A DNA stretch of 64,000 nucleotides, from contig JASJFT010000103.1 in NCBI GenBank assembly GCA_030770425.1, positions 96,495-160,494 of the forward strand. Reading direction: 5' to 3'. A model generated the notes under the pieces. It did not search any database and had not been told where the DNA came from. It saw nothing but the letters and a program-made list of their open reading frames with translations. Source of the stretch: Darksidea phi (Eukaryota; Ascomycota; Dothideomycetes; Pleosporales; Lentitheciaceae). The translations under genes were made by a program, and so were the position numbers. Every line of letters begins with the position of its first letter. The stretch's first letter is position 1. Of the stretch, positions 10,936 through 21,553 are shown piece after piece.

Positions 10936-11375
10936 ATGGCCTCGCAATCGGATGTCCACTGCACGACCCCAAGCACAAGTGGTACCCATTTCTGCCTTCC
11001 TCGACGACGGAAAAATGATTCTAACTAGCCCGTACTAGAAGCGCCTGAAGCATCTTCCTCGTCACCACCCTCAACTCAATCTTCAGCAATATGCGCCCAT
11101 TGCAGCGCATCCCCAGGAGCGCTCAAGCATTGCAACAAATGCCATAGCATATCCTACTGCACCAAGGACTGTCAAAAAGCGCATTTCAGAACGCACAAGA
11201 AAGAGTGCGCTGCACTTGCCCAGGCGTACATGAAGGCGCACGAGCCGAAGATGGCGAGTCGGGCACCGCCGAAGGTAGGAGATAGGAGTACGGGGTTCAA
11301 GAAGTGGCAGGTATGTGATTTGCTGGAACCGTGGTGCGGCTGCATGACGCTGATGACTTCTAGTTTGATACTTAG
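10936..11375 (+). CDS. Small MYND zinc-finger protein
   Basis: Three exons, 10936-10978, 11039-11310 and 11364-11375, with clean GT-AG introns of 60 and 53 nt. Predicted product is 108 residues. After a Ser/Pro-rich N-terminus comes one complete MYND finger: CAHC, CNKC, YCTKDCQ and HKKEC supply the eight zinc ligands in the order C-x2-C, C-x2-C, C-x3-C, H-x3-C. MYND domains bind Pro-rich peptides in partner proteins. Nothing else follows except a short Lys/Ala-rich tail ending KKWQFDT, so this is probably a stand-alone adaptor. Stand-alone MYND proteins of about 100 residues are common in fungi. The last exon codes for only three residues plus stop. Without it, translation would run into the intron. 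Convergent with the bS18m gene. Confidence 0.82.
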
Positions 11376-11676
11376 AGCCGCTCGGTAATGGATTTTGAGA
11401 GCGATTTCGTCTGTTCCCGTAAAGAGTCGCCTGCTTTGGTCGAGCGTATCAATTAATCTTGGTGGACGTTGCAAAGGTATTGAACACAAATGTGAGTAGG
11501 AATCTGTTGGTGAAGCGGAGGCATGTGCGAGGAAGAATGGTGGAGGAATCATGGATGCAATCTTGGGTATGCAGTGAGGTTAACCCTCGAGTCGATACGG
11601 TCTGCGCGAAAGGGCAACGGTATCCAAATCATACATGCATTCTATACGCCGCCTGATCGTACACGTACTCGCCGCG
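11376..11676. other. Convergent 3' region (MYND / bS18m)
   Basis: 301 bp between two convergent stop codons. It holds both 3' UTRs and shows no other feature. Confidence 0.6.
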
Positions 11677-12307
11677 CTACAGAAATCGTGCTGGTGAGCT
11701 CTTCTTCAACACCAATGGGTGTCGATGCACGCTGGGCATCAGGCCGAGGCCGATTGCCCGCCGTATCGCCTTTGCAACCTTGCGTTGGTTCTTCGGGCGC
11801 AGGCCCGTATCCTTGGAGTGCTTGATGCGGCCCATCTCGGTCATGTACTCGGACATGAGAGTGAAGTTCTACATGGTCAGCACATGGCGTACCAACCGGC
11901 GCCGGGCGGTGACGCACCTTGTACTCGTTGACGGGGTTGATGCCCAGACGATCAAAGGCGTCGCTCTGCGGCGTCTTGCGGCCTGTCTTCCACTTCTTCT
12001 GCTCGGCGCCCGACAGATCGTGCGGCGCGTAGACGTCGCCGGCGGCCCACCTGCGATGTATCTGCTTCTGGAAGCTTGTGCGTCGGGCGCTCTCTTGGAC
12101 GCCGCGGGCATTGGTCCTTGCGTCCGGGAGGGTGTGGCCGGCCATGCGCGAGGCGAGCGACTGCTGCCTCTGTGCCGGCTGCGCGGTGGGTGCGCCGAGG
12201 ATGTCAAGGACGCTTCGATTGCAATTGCGCGTACTCGTCGAGAGACATCGCGTGCAGGTGCGGCCTGGGGCGATGGGTGGGCGGAGGGGCAGGCGCATCA
12301 ACGACAT
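11677..12307 (-). CDS. RSM18: Mitochondrial small ribosomal subunit protein bS18m
   Basis: Nuclear-encoded S18 of the mitoribosome small subunit. Exons 12307-11918 and 11868-11677 are separated by a 49-nt GTGCGT...TAG intron and give 193 residues. The N-terminus is Arg/Ser-rich without acidic residues (MSLMRLPLRPPIAPGRTC), a mitochondrial presequence. The second exon carries the S18 core: NFTLMSEYMTEMGRIKHS, then the rRNA-binding TGLRPKNQRKVAKAIRRA and IGLGLMPSVHRHP. Family identity is clear from that core. Divergent from the CIA84-like PPR gene over 315 bp, so both may share a promoter; both products work in mitochondria. Confidence 0.93.
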
Positions 12308-12622
12308 GGCTGACGGCGGATAGCTGATGGTTGTGTGGCGGGACTGTTGTGCTGCTCGACGGTGTCGGTATGCCTATCTACGATGTATGGATGGGTGGAT
12401 GGACGAAGCTCTGAAAGAGGTTGTGGTTTAGCGGCTTGGCACCATGATTTCACTCCAAAGCTCCCATGCTCGCGGGCGACGGCGGCGACTCCACCCTCCT
12501 CTCACTCCCTCTCTTCCCCCACTCTCCTATGCCCTTCGTCTGATCTGATTCTTGGACGCTGCTGCCAATCATGGGATAACCAATTGCAAGCTCAACCTCC
12601 AGCTCAAGCTCTCCCCTCGGCC
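12308..12622. promoter_or_regulatory. Shared divergent promoter, bS18m / CIA84-like
   Basis: 315 bp between the two start codons. Pyrimidine-rich tracts (CTCCTCTCACTCCCTCTCTT near 12497) precede the plus-strand gene. An open frame in phase with the plus-strand gene continues upstream to 12335, but that extension lacks the conserved N-terminus and is read as 5' UTR. Confidence 0.6.
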
Positions 12623-15112
12623 ATGCCATCGCACTTGACCCGCGTGGTCTTCCGCAGCATCGTTGCCAACAAGCCGCTCCTCTCTCGCGGCTGCCTGTCG
12701 CGCCCACCACTGCGCCCGCGTGTAGCTCTCCATCATGGGGTCCGAGCCAGCGCCTCGCCCCCGCGACGCACTTTCTTCGGCATCTTCAAGCCACAGCGCA
12801 AGATCAAGCCCGCCGACATGCCCCCTGGCCTGCAGGTGCTGGCTGGCCTGGGCTCCGCACAGCGCCAGGCCCTACGACTGCCTCCGCCGTCCGAGGTCGC
12901 CGCCGCCCTCGGCGCCTTCTTCGCGCAGAAGACGGCCCTCTTTGAAGACTTCCATGTCGAACACGCCTTGAACGCATTCCGCTATCTCGTCGAGCATCCG
13001 AAGGAGGACGGCACGCCGTGGTTTTCCGAGCGCGAGCTCGATGAGATGGTCTACAAGCTCATTCGAGCCCCTCGCACGGACGGAAAGCCGCACCTGGAGC
13101 TGGGGAGAATGCTCCACGCCCAAGTAAAAAGACAGTACGAACTGGAATGGCAAGAGGCAGGAGCTAAGCAGTCTACGAGTCTCCAAAAATACCAAACGTT
13201 GAAGCTGTGGAGGTTTGTGCAACTGTTGACAGCATTCGGGGCAAGTCTCGAGGCGCGGGATATTGCCGCCGCCGCCTTCAAATGGCCCAAATCGCCAACT
13301 CAAGACGAGCAAGGTGCAATACTCAGGAGCTGGAACTTTGTGTTACGTGGCTTGGCTCGCGAGGACAACCAGGCCGAGCTGCTCCAGACTGTTCAACTCA
13401 TGCGGGAACTGTCTGTCCCGTGGATACCGGCCATGCAAAACACTATAGTCGCTTACTTCGTGGAGAAGAAGGACCTGTCACAGGCCAAACATTGGTACCT
13501 GCAGCCCACGGTGGATATCGAAATCAAGGACTTGAAGAGGCTTGCGAAGAAGGAGTCGGCGCTGCCGCATCTGCTGAAAGCATGTGCCCTCTCTAGGGAC
13601 CATACCTTCGGCCACCAGGTCGTGGCCTCTTTGCTTACGGAGATGCCGGACAAGCCCACATGGGATGCCATCTTCCTATGGTCAGCCGCCATTGGCAAAG
13701 GGCCGGACGAGATTGATCGTATGATGAACGTCATGGTCCGACGGAACAGTGAGGAGCGCCAGAAGAACCCGTCCCTACCGCCGATGCAGCCAGATATTGA
13801 CACTATTAACCTACTTGTCGAATTTTCAATGTCGAAGCAAGACTCGTATTCTGCCGAGCGATACGTTGCACTCGGGCAGAAGCGAGGCATATTTCCCAAC
13901 GCAAAGACTTTCACCATGCAAATCCAATATCGATTGTCAATTCAGGACATCGACGGAGCGCGCGCTGCCTACTTTGACCTTCAAGGAGACAGATCAGGAG
14001 ACGAACAGAGCTTGGCAGCGGTCAATCAGCTTATACAAGCTTTGTGTGTGTCACAGCAGCATTATGTCGATGATCTCTTTTCTATAGTGGACGACCTGCA
14101 TGAACGTAAGGCGCGACTTACCCCAAAGACTGTGGCTGCTCTCTGCCTTTTACACCTCCGCCGCGGGGAGGCCTATGATGCCGTTGACCTGCTTCAAGTG
14201 CACGCCTTCCACTTTACACCTGATCAGCGTGCTATCATACGAAAGGACCTGGCGGCTTTTATTCTAGATGGTCAGACCAGCACAGCCGATGCCTGGGATG
14301 CTTATCAGATCCTGCGCCAGTCGTTCCCCGAAACCCCCCGTGAGGACCGCATTCCGATCATGAACAATTTCTTTGCGCGGAAGCGTTCGGATATGGCCTG
14401 TCATGTCTTCTTTCACATGCGCAATGAGACGCATCCAAAGCTCACGACCACAAAAGCCGTTTACGTGGCTGCCTTCACCGGTTTCGCCCGCAATGCAGAT
14501 GCAGAGAGTCTGGAGCTGGCTCACAACCAGCTCAAGCTCGATCTCAACGTTGAGATGGACACGCAGCTCAGAAATGCATTGATGCTGGCCCATGCTGCCA
14601 CAGGCAACAACAAAAAAGCACTGGAGATCTGGGCGGAGATCGGAAACTCCAAGGAGGGTCCTACATATAACAGCATTGCCATCGCATTCCGGTCGTGTGA
14701 AGGTATGCCATTTGGAGACGAGCACGCTAAGTCAATCTGGCGCAGACTAAAGGAGATGGACATTGAAATTGACAAGAATATTTACACAGCGTACTTAGGG
14801 GCGATTGCGCGGAACCATCTACACGACGAAGCTCTTGCTCTGGTGGAGTCTGCCGAGGAGGAATATGGTTTTACGCCAGATCTGTACATGTGGGTTCTAA
14901 CATCTTGCATGCTTGGATACTGCTAATACTGCCCTAGATTGGGGAACTGGTTCAATACAACAGCTAATATTGAACGTCAACAGCAGGTCGAGGAATGGAT
15001 CAAGAGACGGTATCCCGAGGTATGGGCAGAATTTGAAGCTCTCGGTCACTGGGTAACGATGGACGGCTTTGGCTACCGACAGTATCACTTCAACCGCGAC
15101 CTGGACCCATAG
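12623..15112 (+). CDS. Mitochondrial PPR protein, CIA84-like (complex I assembly)
   Basis: Pentatricopeptide-repeat protein of 813 residues in two exons, 12623-14889 and 14938-15112, joined by a 48-nt GTGGGT...TAG intron. The start MPSHLTRVVFRSIVANKP is chosen because it matches, from memory, the conserved opening of fungal complex I intermediate-associated protein 84 and is an Arg-rich presequence without acidic residues. RTFFGIFKPQRKIKPADMPPG follows. Helical PPR-like pairs run from about residue 200 to the end, for example MNNFFARKRSDMACHVFFHM and AYLGAIARNHLHDEALALVE. In Neurospora, CIA84 is needed to assemble the membrane arm of NADH dehydrogenase. The PPR fold and mitochondrial address are well supported. 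The CIA84 orthology is an informed guess. Confidence 0.82.
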
Positions 15113-16335
15113 TACAAATGTATAAGTAGACAAGTTGTCTGAGTACTAAGCTCTGTGTTTGGGTAGGAGAGTTTCCATTGCAAAGCTCAATGTCTCGAGC
15201 ATATGTATGCGGCGTCTTTGTCTAGGCACTCCTTTACCTAGATTCATCACTAAACTTTGTATACGCACCGCACCTTCAACTCACTCGATAGTTTGTATGC
15301 GTTTCTCTCCCTGCTTCATCCGCCTCTTTCCAACCCGCCCAAGTAGCACCCTCAAGTATGCCACTTCTACCAAGCCTCTTACCCACAGCAATGGCCGGAC
15401 GAAATCAAAACGCGCAGCATTCTTCTCCGCCTTTCCGCTGCTTGCGACCCTTATTAGGCTCCTTGTGTGTTACCCAGCGCTCCTTTTGATGCCGCCGTTG
15501 ATCAACTGGACCCCCCGACGTCGCCGAGTCCCTCATAGTAGCCTACGTTTGCACCAACCTCGCCTTTACTGGTGTTTGCATACAAGTCTATACATGCCAA
15601 ACTTGCACTCGATTCTAAAAAAACGAAATTCTCGGTGGGGGCTACCTCTCTCGTGCGATGGTAAGCATCGAATCCATCTCGATGCTCATGTGCAACTATT
15701 GTCTCAACGACAACTGCATCAACCGTAACGAGAGGATCACCGTCGATATTTGACCTGAGAATCACTAGTTTCTAGATCCAGCTTCGCACAGGAATGGATT
15801 CGTAGTGCTTCCTGCAGGTGCGAGGGGGCTGATCTGGAGGTGTGGTCTGGCACAGTACTGCTTTCAAGTGTGCTGCACCTTAGGTTAACCTCTTATAGAT
15901 CCGTTGGTTTCAGCTAGACCGCGTGAGCGCCCGAAAACTATGTAAAAGAATTTGTTCTTTTTCCCAGGACCTCTCGGGCGAACATATGAAGATGGGCTGG
16001 GGCTAGCTCAATCTATGCCCAACGCACACGACGATGTTGAAAGAATTGATACACTTGCCACCTGCCTATCAAGACGACATCCCATTCTGCAGGAATAACA
16101 GCAACAAAAAAGAACTATGCAGGTAGTGATATTCATGATAGTGTGTGCGCTATATATACAGCCAGATGGGCAAATGTTGGCGATATACGACTTGCCGACC
16201 GCCTCCCACTATTACCGTCGACTATCATTGCTCGGGTTTGAATCGTAATGGAACCTAGAACACAAGTGGAATCGTACAGTCAAAGCCACATATTAAAACG
16301 AGACGTTCTTCTTCTCCCCATCATGTCGCCAGAAC
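15113..16335. other. Intergenic region between CIA84-like and kelch genes
   Basis: 1.2 kb between convergent genes. A 190-codon open frame on the plus strand (15159-15728) has a basic N-terminus and one hydrophobic stretch (AAFFSAFPLLATLIRLLVCY at about 15414) but no family match and an unlikely composition. Nothing is called with confidence. Confidence 0.5.
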
Positions 16336-18993
16336 TCAGTCACGGTTTATAACTCTTAGGCTTCTTCGTGGATTGAGCAGCACGCCTCTCACACCCCAGA
16401 ATGTCGGCTCCTGACCATCGAGTAGGTCATCCGTGGAGCTTGCGACACTACTCCTCCGTCCAGGTGCGTCGACTCCTCCACTTCCGGTTCCGCTCACTCC
16501 GGTCACGCCCGCAGCCCCCGTGTACGAACTCGCACCCCTCTCATCACTAACCCGTATCGCGCTTGCTCCTTCGCTTGACCGCGTGCCTATCATATCGCGC
16601 TGTGCGCGCTCACTTGAGTTCTTAGTACTGGATGCGATGGTAGCACCTTGTGCGGCGAACGGATCGTTCTTCTCGGTATTAGCGGCGCGTGCAGCAACCA
16701 TGGCGGCGTGCTCTTTCCAGATCTTGACTTGTTTGCGGTAGATCCAGGCGCAAAAGGCGAAGTAGGCAGCTATGACGAAGAATACGCCTGCGATGACGCC
16801 GGCGACGATTGCGCCTACGTTTGGGCCTCTTCGGCCATCGCTGCCGCCGTTTGAATTGACGGTTTGTGTTATGATAGCGCCATTAGGGCCAGTCACGGTG
16901 TAGGTTTGTGCTGTGCCGGTTTTGAAGGGACCCTCGGTAGGGGTCTGAACGGGCGCGGTGAGGGTCGCACCGCCGGTTTCTTGACCGCCAATTACTTTCT
17001 GTACAGCTGCTGGAACTACGTAGCCGTAGCTTCCTTCCAAGCCAGCTTTGGAATCATAGCCGCGCTGGTTGGCTTGTTGTGCAAGGGGGTTGCCCGGATT
17101 GTCTTCCTTGCCATCCCATGGTTGGAGTGCCTTATCGCCAGTCAGGGCAGTGAACTGGTTGCTCCATTGAAGGCTCGACATGTTGAAGACATAGATGCCA
17201 GGCGAATCGCACGATAATTCATCGCCAACGAAGCCACCAATGACAATCATCTGACTGTCATACACATGACACGAGTGGCCGGCGCGAGCATATGGTATGC
17301 TTTGGCTAGACTGATCAACTTCGATCCACGTGAAAGACGGCACCGAGAGGATCCACATATCATCGTATTGAATCTGCTCCTTCTGGGGTTGAAGGTTTTG
17401 GCCGCCGAACATGTAGACATTGTGGGACGAGCCGCTGTTGGATGTTAGTTTGGATCAGGATTCAAGGGTACAAACTTACTCGGCCGCCGATGCAACGACG
17501 GCACATGGGTTGACCCGATATTTGGGCACAGTTCCTGAAGTGCTTTGTTTGTACCATTTAGATTTGGCAATGTCGTACACATCTATAGTGTTCATTTGCG
17601 TCTGGCGTTATTCTTAGCAAGGTCAACTTCATTATCTATCACTGGAACTTACAAATGTATCGTTGTCCCCGCCCGTGAGACCGAGCAAAATTCCCTCGTC
17701 GCTGAACCCGGGTATATAGACCAGAACACTGTCAGCACGCTCAGGGAACGAGCCTGTCCCTTGAAGACCACCATCCGTGACATTGCGGAATACGCCACCC
17801 TCGCCGGCCGTCTTGCCGCCCTTCAGACTTTCCACTGCTTCATTTGAAAAGCCGGGGAACGTAAACTCAAGTAGGCTCTTCAAGTACAGCCTGTCGATTT
17901 GATTGCTCCAGCCTTCAGTCGTGAAGTCATCGAGATGTCCGCCAAAATACCAGCCGCGCCCAAGAGTCGCAACGCTGAACCCGGCCCCTTCAGCTGCCCG
18001 CTGGACTGACTGCCCGTCGCCTTCGGCACTATCACCAGCAGAGGTCTTGGGATCCTTATGTTCGATCCATGTACTAGTGCCTATGTTGTATTCCCAAATT
18101 GAGTTCGGACCAGGACTCTCCTTCGGAGAGTCCGAGTACTGGCCACCGTAAAGATAGATCGAGGAGAACGAGCTCCAAAGGTAGCCGAGCGATACGGCTG
18201 GCGGTCCAGAGGGCTTGGGAAGACCGGTAAGAGAAGGACTGGCGACCTGCCAGGATTTCTTAAGATCAAGGGAGAGGAAGTCGTTTGCTACGTGTGGTTC
18301 TTAGTATATGCCCTTCAAAAACAGAACAGCGAAGCTTACTCCACGTGTCATTGACTTGCTGTGGGCTAGTGGACGTGCGGAAGCCGTACATGTAGAGGGT
18401 ACCGTTAACGATAGCCGCTGTAAACATTAGCGACTCAAACACACAACGAATAAATCGAGTTACTTGCATTGGCCCGCCCACCGCGTACAGACGTCGGTTT
18501 GTGTGTCTTCTCGCTTCTCATGCCGTGACCTTTCAACATATTCGATCGAGTCCCGTGGAATGACTCCTCCCTTGACGCCTCCAGGTACTACCATGGTGAT
18601 CTGAAACATAGACAGCATCAACCCGAGAATGACTGTTAAAAACCCTAAGCGGTATACCTTGGGACGGACTAGTGTCGATCGCAACCGTGTTGACTCGTAA
18701 GGGTCCATGTCGCTGTCCGATTCGGACGCAGAGTCCCAGTCATCGTCGTCAGATCCGTCATCCCTCTCTTGGAAGATGTCGCTTTTGCTTCGAAAGCGTA
18801 CCGCCCTTGCCCGTGATTTCTTAGCATTGCGTGTGGACATTAAAGCCGGAGCCGGACTGCGTTCCCTCCGCAACGTCTCTTCATCCACTAGGCCAACCTC
18901 CAGGAAGACAGATTTCCGACGGCCGGGCACCTTAAGTGCGGGTTGGGGGAAGACTTGCTCCATTTCCGAGTCGAAGAATGTGTCCAAGAGCAA
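16336..18993 (-). CDS. Kelch-repeat membrane protein with two predicted transmembrane segments
   Basis: Five exons on the minus strand: 18993-18468, 18417-18340, 18287-17653, 17601-17480 and 17434-16336, giving 819 residues. Intron 1 is GC-AG (GCAAGT...ACAG); the other three are GT-AG. Residues 1-110 are charged and acidic (DDGSDDDDWDSASESDSD). A hydrophobic segment at about 115-136 (LGFLTVILGLMLSMFQITMV) follows, then a kelch beta-propeller: LYMYGFR, SIYLYGGQ, GWYFGGH, NVYMFGGQ and MIVIGGF. A second transmembrane helix at about 661-686 (GAIVAGVIAGVFFVIAAYFA) precedes a Ser/Gly-rich tail. This suggests an extracytosolic propeller held by a membrane span on each side. A function in polarity or wall sensing would be guesswork. 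Met11 (MEQVFPQP) is an alternative start. Confidence 0.86.
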
Positions 18994-20082
18994 GTCGCGT
19001 CTTGTACAGTTTAATGATAGGGAGAATCGTTGGGTAAATGACGTAGAGTGTAAAACTGGATTTAAAATTGATATACCGAAGCGGGGCTGTATTAATGTGT
19101 AATATGCGGAAGGATGAGACAGAATCCAGCAGGCGCTTCAGGAGAACGGCTAAACATTCGTGAATATGCTGTGTAAAGGCTAACCGGATGGCTCACAGGC
19201 GCAGTAAAGGCACAATGTTAATTAGATGCGAGTAGGGTGAGCTGCGACTTGAATAGAATAGGGTGTACCCTGTCGACAGCAAACGGTCTTGAGCCATGTT
19301 ATCTGGCTCCCGTCTCACGGGTGGTGGCACGTCATGGGGCTGCCAGTATTGGCAGTGATCACTCCATTGATTTGCCTGAAGCGCACGACAGGGGTGGCAT
19401 TGGCTAAAAACGCGACCCCGGACTTTCAATATGACGCCAGCCAAGAATCAAGGAACGCGAGCGTCAGAATGAAAATGCAAAAGTAAAACTTATCAAAACA
19501 AGCTTTCATAGCTCGCTTTTCGCCTTTAATATAACCAGGCGGTTATTCTCTGCGTCAACAACTTGTTGCGTCCTTTGTCGCTGTTTGTCTAGGGCCGCTG
19601 CAAAGAACGGCATGCTTTGTAGAGCAATAAAAGCTAAACATAGATTCGATAATCGCTTGTCGCACTCGGAAGGCCTAGTATCACACCTGATGGCGAGATG
19701 CGCTTACGGATTTTGTAAGGCATGCTTCGTGCGAGCTTTATTGGCTCTATGACCTGCACCATTTATTGGGGCACGCGTCTCAGTGTCGCCAATGTTCGCA
19801 CCTTGTGGCGTCTTTGCGGCGTCTTTGCGGCGTCTCACGGCGCTGCCAGTCGATGCATCGGATACAAATGACCAAACGAATCCAATCGATATCGTGAACA
19901 ACATGCCTGGGACTCGGGCGTGCAAGACCGGTTAGCAGCCGAGCACAATATGAGCGCCCTATGAATGTGCCTCGATGAAATATCTTCCGCCACTACCGCT
20001 CTTGCAGCATCGAGTGCCAGATGGGCAAGCCTCATTACGGGAGATTCCGATTGCCGGCCGATAAGAACATTCAGGCCGTCAG
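18994..20082. other. Intergenic region between kelch and AlkB-like genes
   Basis: About 1.1 kb upstream of the kelch gene and downstream of the AlkB-like gene. Short open frames only. An 11-bp tandem unit lies at 19808-19829. Confidence 0.55.
19808..19829. repeat. Short tandem repeat, 2 x 11 bp plus a partial copy
   Basis: Two perfect copies of GCGTCTTTGCG followed by a truncated third (GCGTCT). Confidence 0.8.
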
Positions 20083-21348
20083 TTAGGTTACGGTGGTGGT
20101 ATCTTTGGCCCATGGTGGCTCACCATTGTCGTCGAATTCGGCCCATTGAAAGAAGGAGCAGCCTTCTTGTTCTGGAACGTAGTTTGCATGGCACATCCAC
20201 ATGTATCGACCACGATTCTGTTTCTGCTTCGTGACGCAGCGAAGTACTGTTGGTATCCCGCATCGACACTTTGGGGTAAATTTGGGATGCAGGTTCTCTT
20301 TGTAGTGTCGGTAGGTGATGTTCAGACGCTTGTTTTTGGATATTGGATGAGGGTCGATTGCTTGCGCTGGGGCGATGGAGTGCTTCCATTCTTCCTGCAT
20401 CTCAGCGTGCATGACAAGGAGTGAATTGTGAGGGAGATGGATTGATATTTGGCCTTGGGCGTCTGCGAGGGAGCCATCTTCTTTTCGGTGTTGGTCGTCT
20501 TCGGCGACGATTTTGCGAACGCGAAACTCGCGGGCTACGCCGAGACTTAGACTACCAATAATTGCACGCGGTCCTAGATACGTGAGCTGGTCAGTATGGA
20601 AGCCGACGCACTCTTTGGGGCCATCGTAGCAGTTGACGAAGGCGGTATTGGCTTTCCACAGCCCTGGGGACTGGTATCTGAGTTTCTTTCCGCCAGGGTA
20701 AAAGCCTTTGATCCTTCGCTGGATCTCACGGTTGACAACCTCTTCGACTTGAGGACAGGCTCTGAGCATTTCCGGTGTGCTCTGTCGCACATCATCCACC
20801 TTCCTCCCGTCGTAGATATACTCGGTCTTTTGTTCTTCAGCCTCGACTAGGCTGTTGACGTAGAAGCAGAAGGTATGCGGACTTTTGACGACTCGGTCGA
20901 AGAGCTTGAACTCCAGGTTTGTGTACGTGGGCGACTCATTGACCAGCTCCAGCAGCAAGGCGTCTGCTTGTTCCGACGGCAGGAAGTTGTGAATGATGGA
21001 GCACGGCGCGTGCGATTCGATGTCGGAGGGGTTGTAGAGAAAAAGGGTTTTGCCCTTCTTGACGAGCGGCTTCTTTGCCGGCCTACCTGAGGATGGCGTG
21101 ATACGATAGGCCGAAAGGGATGACTGGTATCCAGTGCCAGCGGTGGCGGGTCGCTTCCTGGGCGACGGGTTTTTGCTGGGAGCTAGGGCCGCAGAAGCCT
21201 GTTCGACGACGCCCTCGGCGGCAAGGAGAGCCTCGAGTAGCGTAGTCTGGTCGACATTCGGATGCAGTGATGCCAGCACGGCCAGTTTGAAGTCCGTCGA
21301 CTCGTCGTCGGCAGGACGCCTTCTCTTGCCCGACACAAACGCGTCCAT
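20083..21348 (-). CDS. AlkB-like 2-oxoglutarate/Fe(II) dioxygenase with CUE and GRF domains
   Basis: Intronless, 421 residues from MDAFVSGKRRR (an in-frame Met 20 codons upstream exists but adds nothing conserved). Predicted oxidative demethylase of alkylated nucleic acid, ALKBH2/3-like. Domains in order: a CUE-like ubiquitin-binding helix bundle at about residues 20-60 (FKLAVLASLHPNVDQTTLLE), the dioxygenase core from about 105 to 350, and a C-terminal GRF zinc finger (CRCG, NRGRYMWMC, GCSFFQW), which binds single-stranded nucleic acid in other proteins. Iron ligands His251 and Asp253 (HTD) and His323 (WKHSI) are present, as are 2-oxoglutarate-binding arginines in RLNITYR (341, 347). The three-part architecture suggests repair targeted by ubiquitin and by single-stranded DNA. 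Start codons of this gene and PEX7 lie 205 bp apart. Confidence 0.9.
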   Translation of the reverse strand: MDAFVSGKRRRPADDESTDFKLAVLASLHPNVDQTTLLEALLAAEGVVEQASAALAPSKNPSPRKRPATAGTGYQSSLSAYRITPSSGRPAKKPLVKKGKTLFLYNPSDIESHAPCSIIHNFLPSEQADALLLELVNESPTYTNLEFKLFDRVVKSPHTFCFYVNSLVEAEEQKTEYIYDGRKVDDVRQSTPEMLRACPQVEEVVNREIQRRIKGFYPGGKKLRYQSPGLWKANTAFVNCYDGPKECVGFHTDQLTYLGPRAIIGSLSLGVAREFRVRKIVAEDDQHRKEDGSLADAQGQISIHLPHNSLLVMHAEMQEEWKHSIAPAQAIDPHPISKNKRLNITYRHYKENLHPKFTPKCRCGIPTVLRCVTKQKQNRGRYMWMCHANYVPEQEGCSFFQWAEFDDNGEPPWAKDTTTVT

Positions 21349-21553
21349 GGGGGATGTTGGTGTTCCGGTCCGAACATCGAATGTCAGGACGCGTCTTCGC
21401 CAAAGCACGTGATGCTACAAGGCACGTGATGATGCGGGGCAATTGATTGACGCGGGCCGGAGCGTTACCATGTGCCGAACAACTCTGCTATCCTAGTCAA
21501 CACTGCATCATGGGCGTCGAGCACATCGTCGACGCGCAGCAGAACAGGGCATC
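21349..21553. promoter_or_regulatory. Shared divergent promoter, AlkB-like / PEX7
   Basis: 205 bp between head-to-head start codons. It contains two CACGTGAT elements (near 21407 and 21423), each with a CACGTG E-box core, spaced about 16 bp apart. Confidence 0.6.

Noticed and set aside
12335..12622. N-terminal extension of the CIA84-like frame by 96 codons
   Set aside because: It lacks presequence character, lies in the shared promoter with bS18m, and the conserved opening starts at 12623.
15159..15728. 190-codon plus-strand open frame
   Set aside because: No family signal, composition like random sequence, and frame switching would be needed to make any plausible membrane protein.
16225..16250. 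GGGTTTGAATCG resembling a tRNA T loop
   Set aside because: No cloverleaf can be formed around it.
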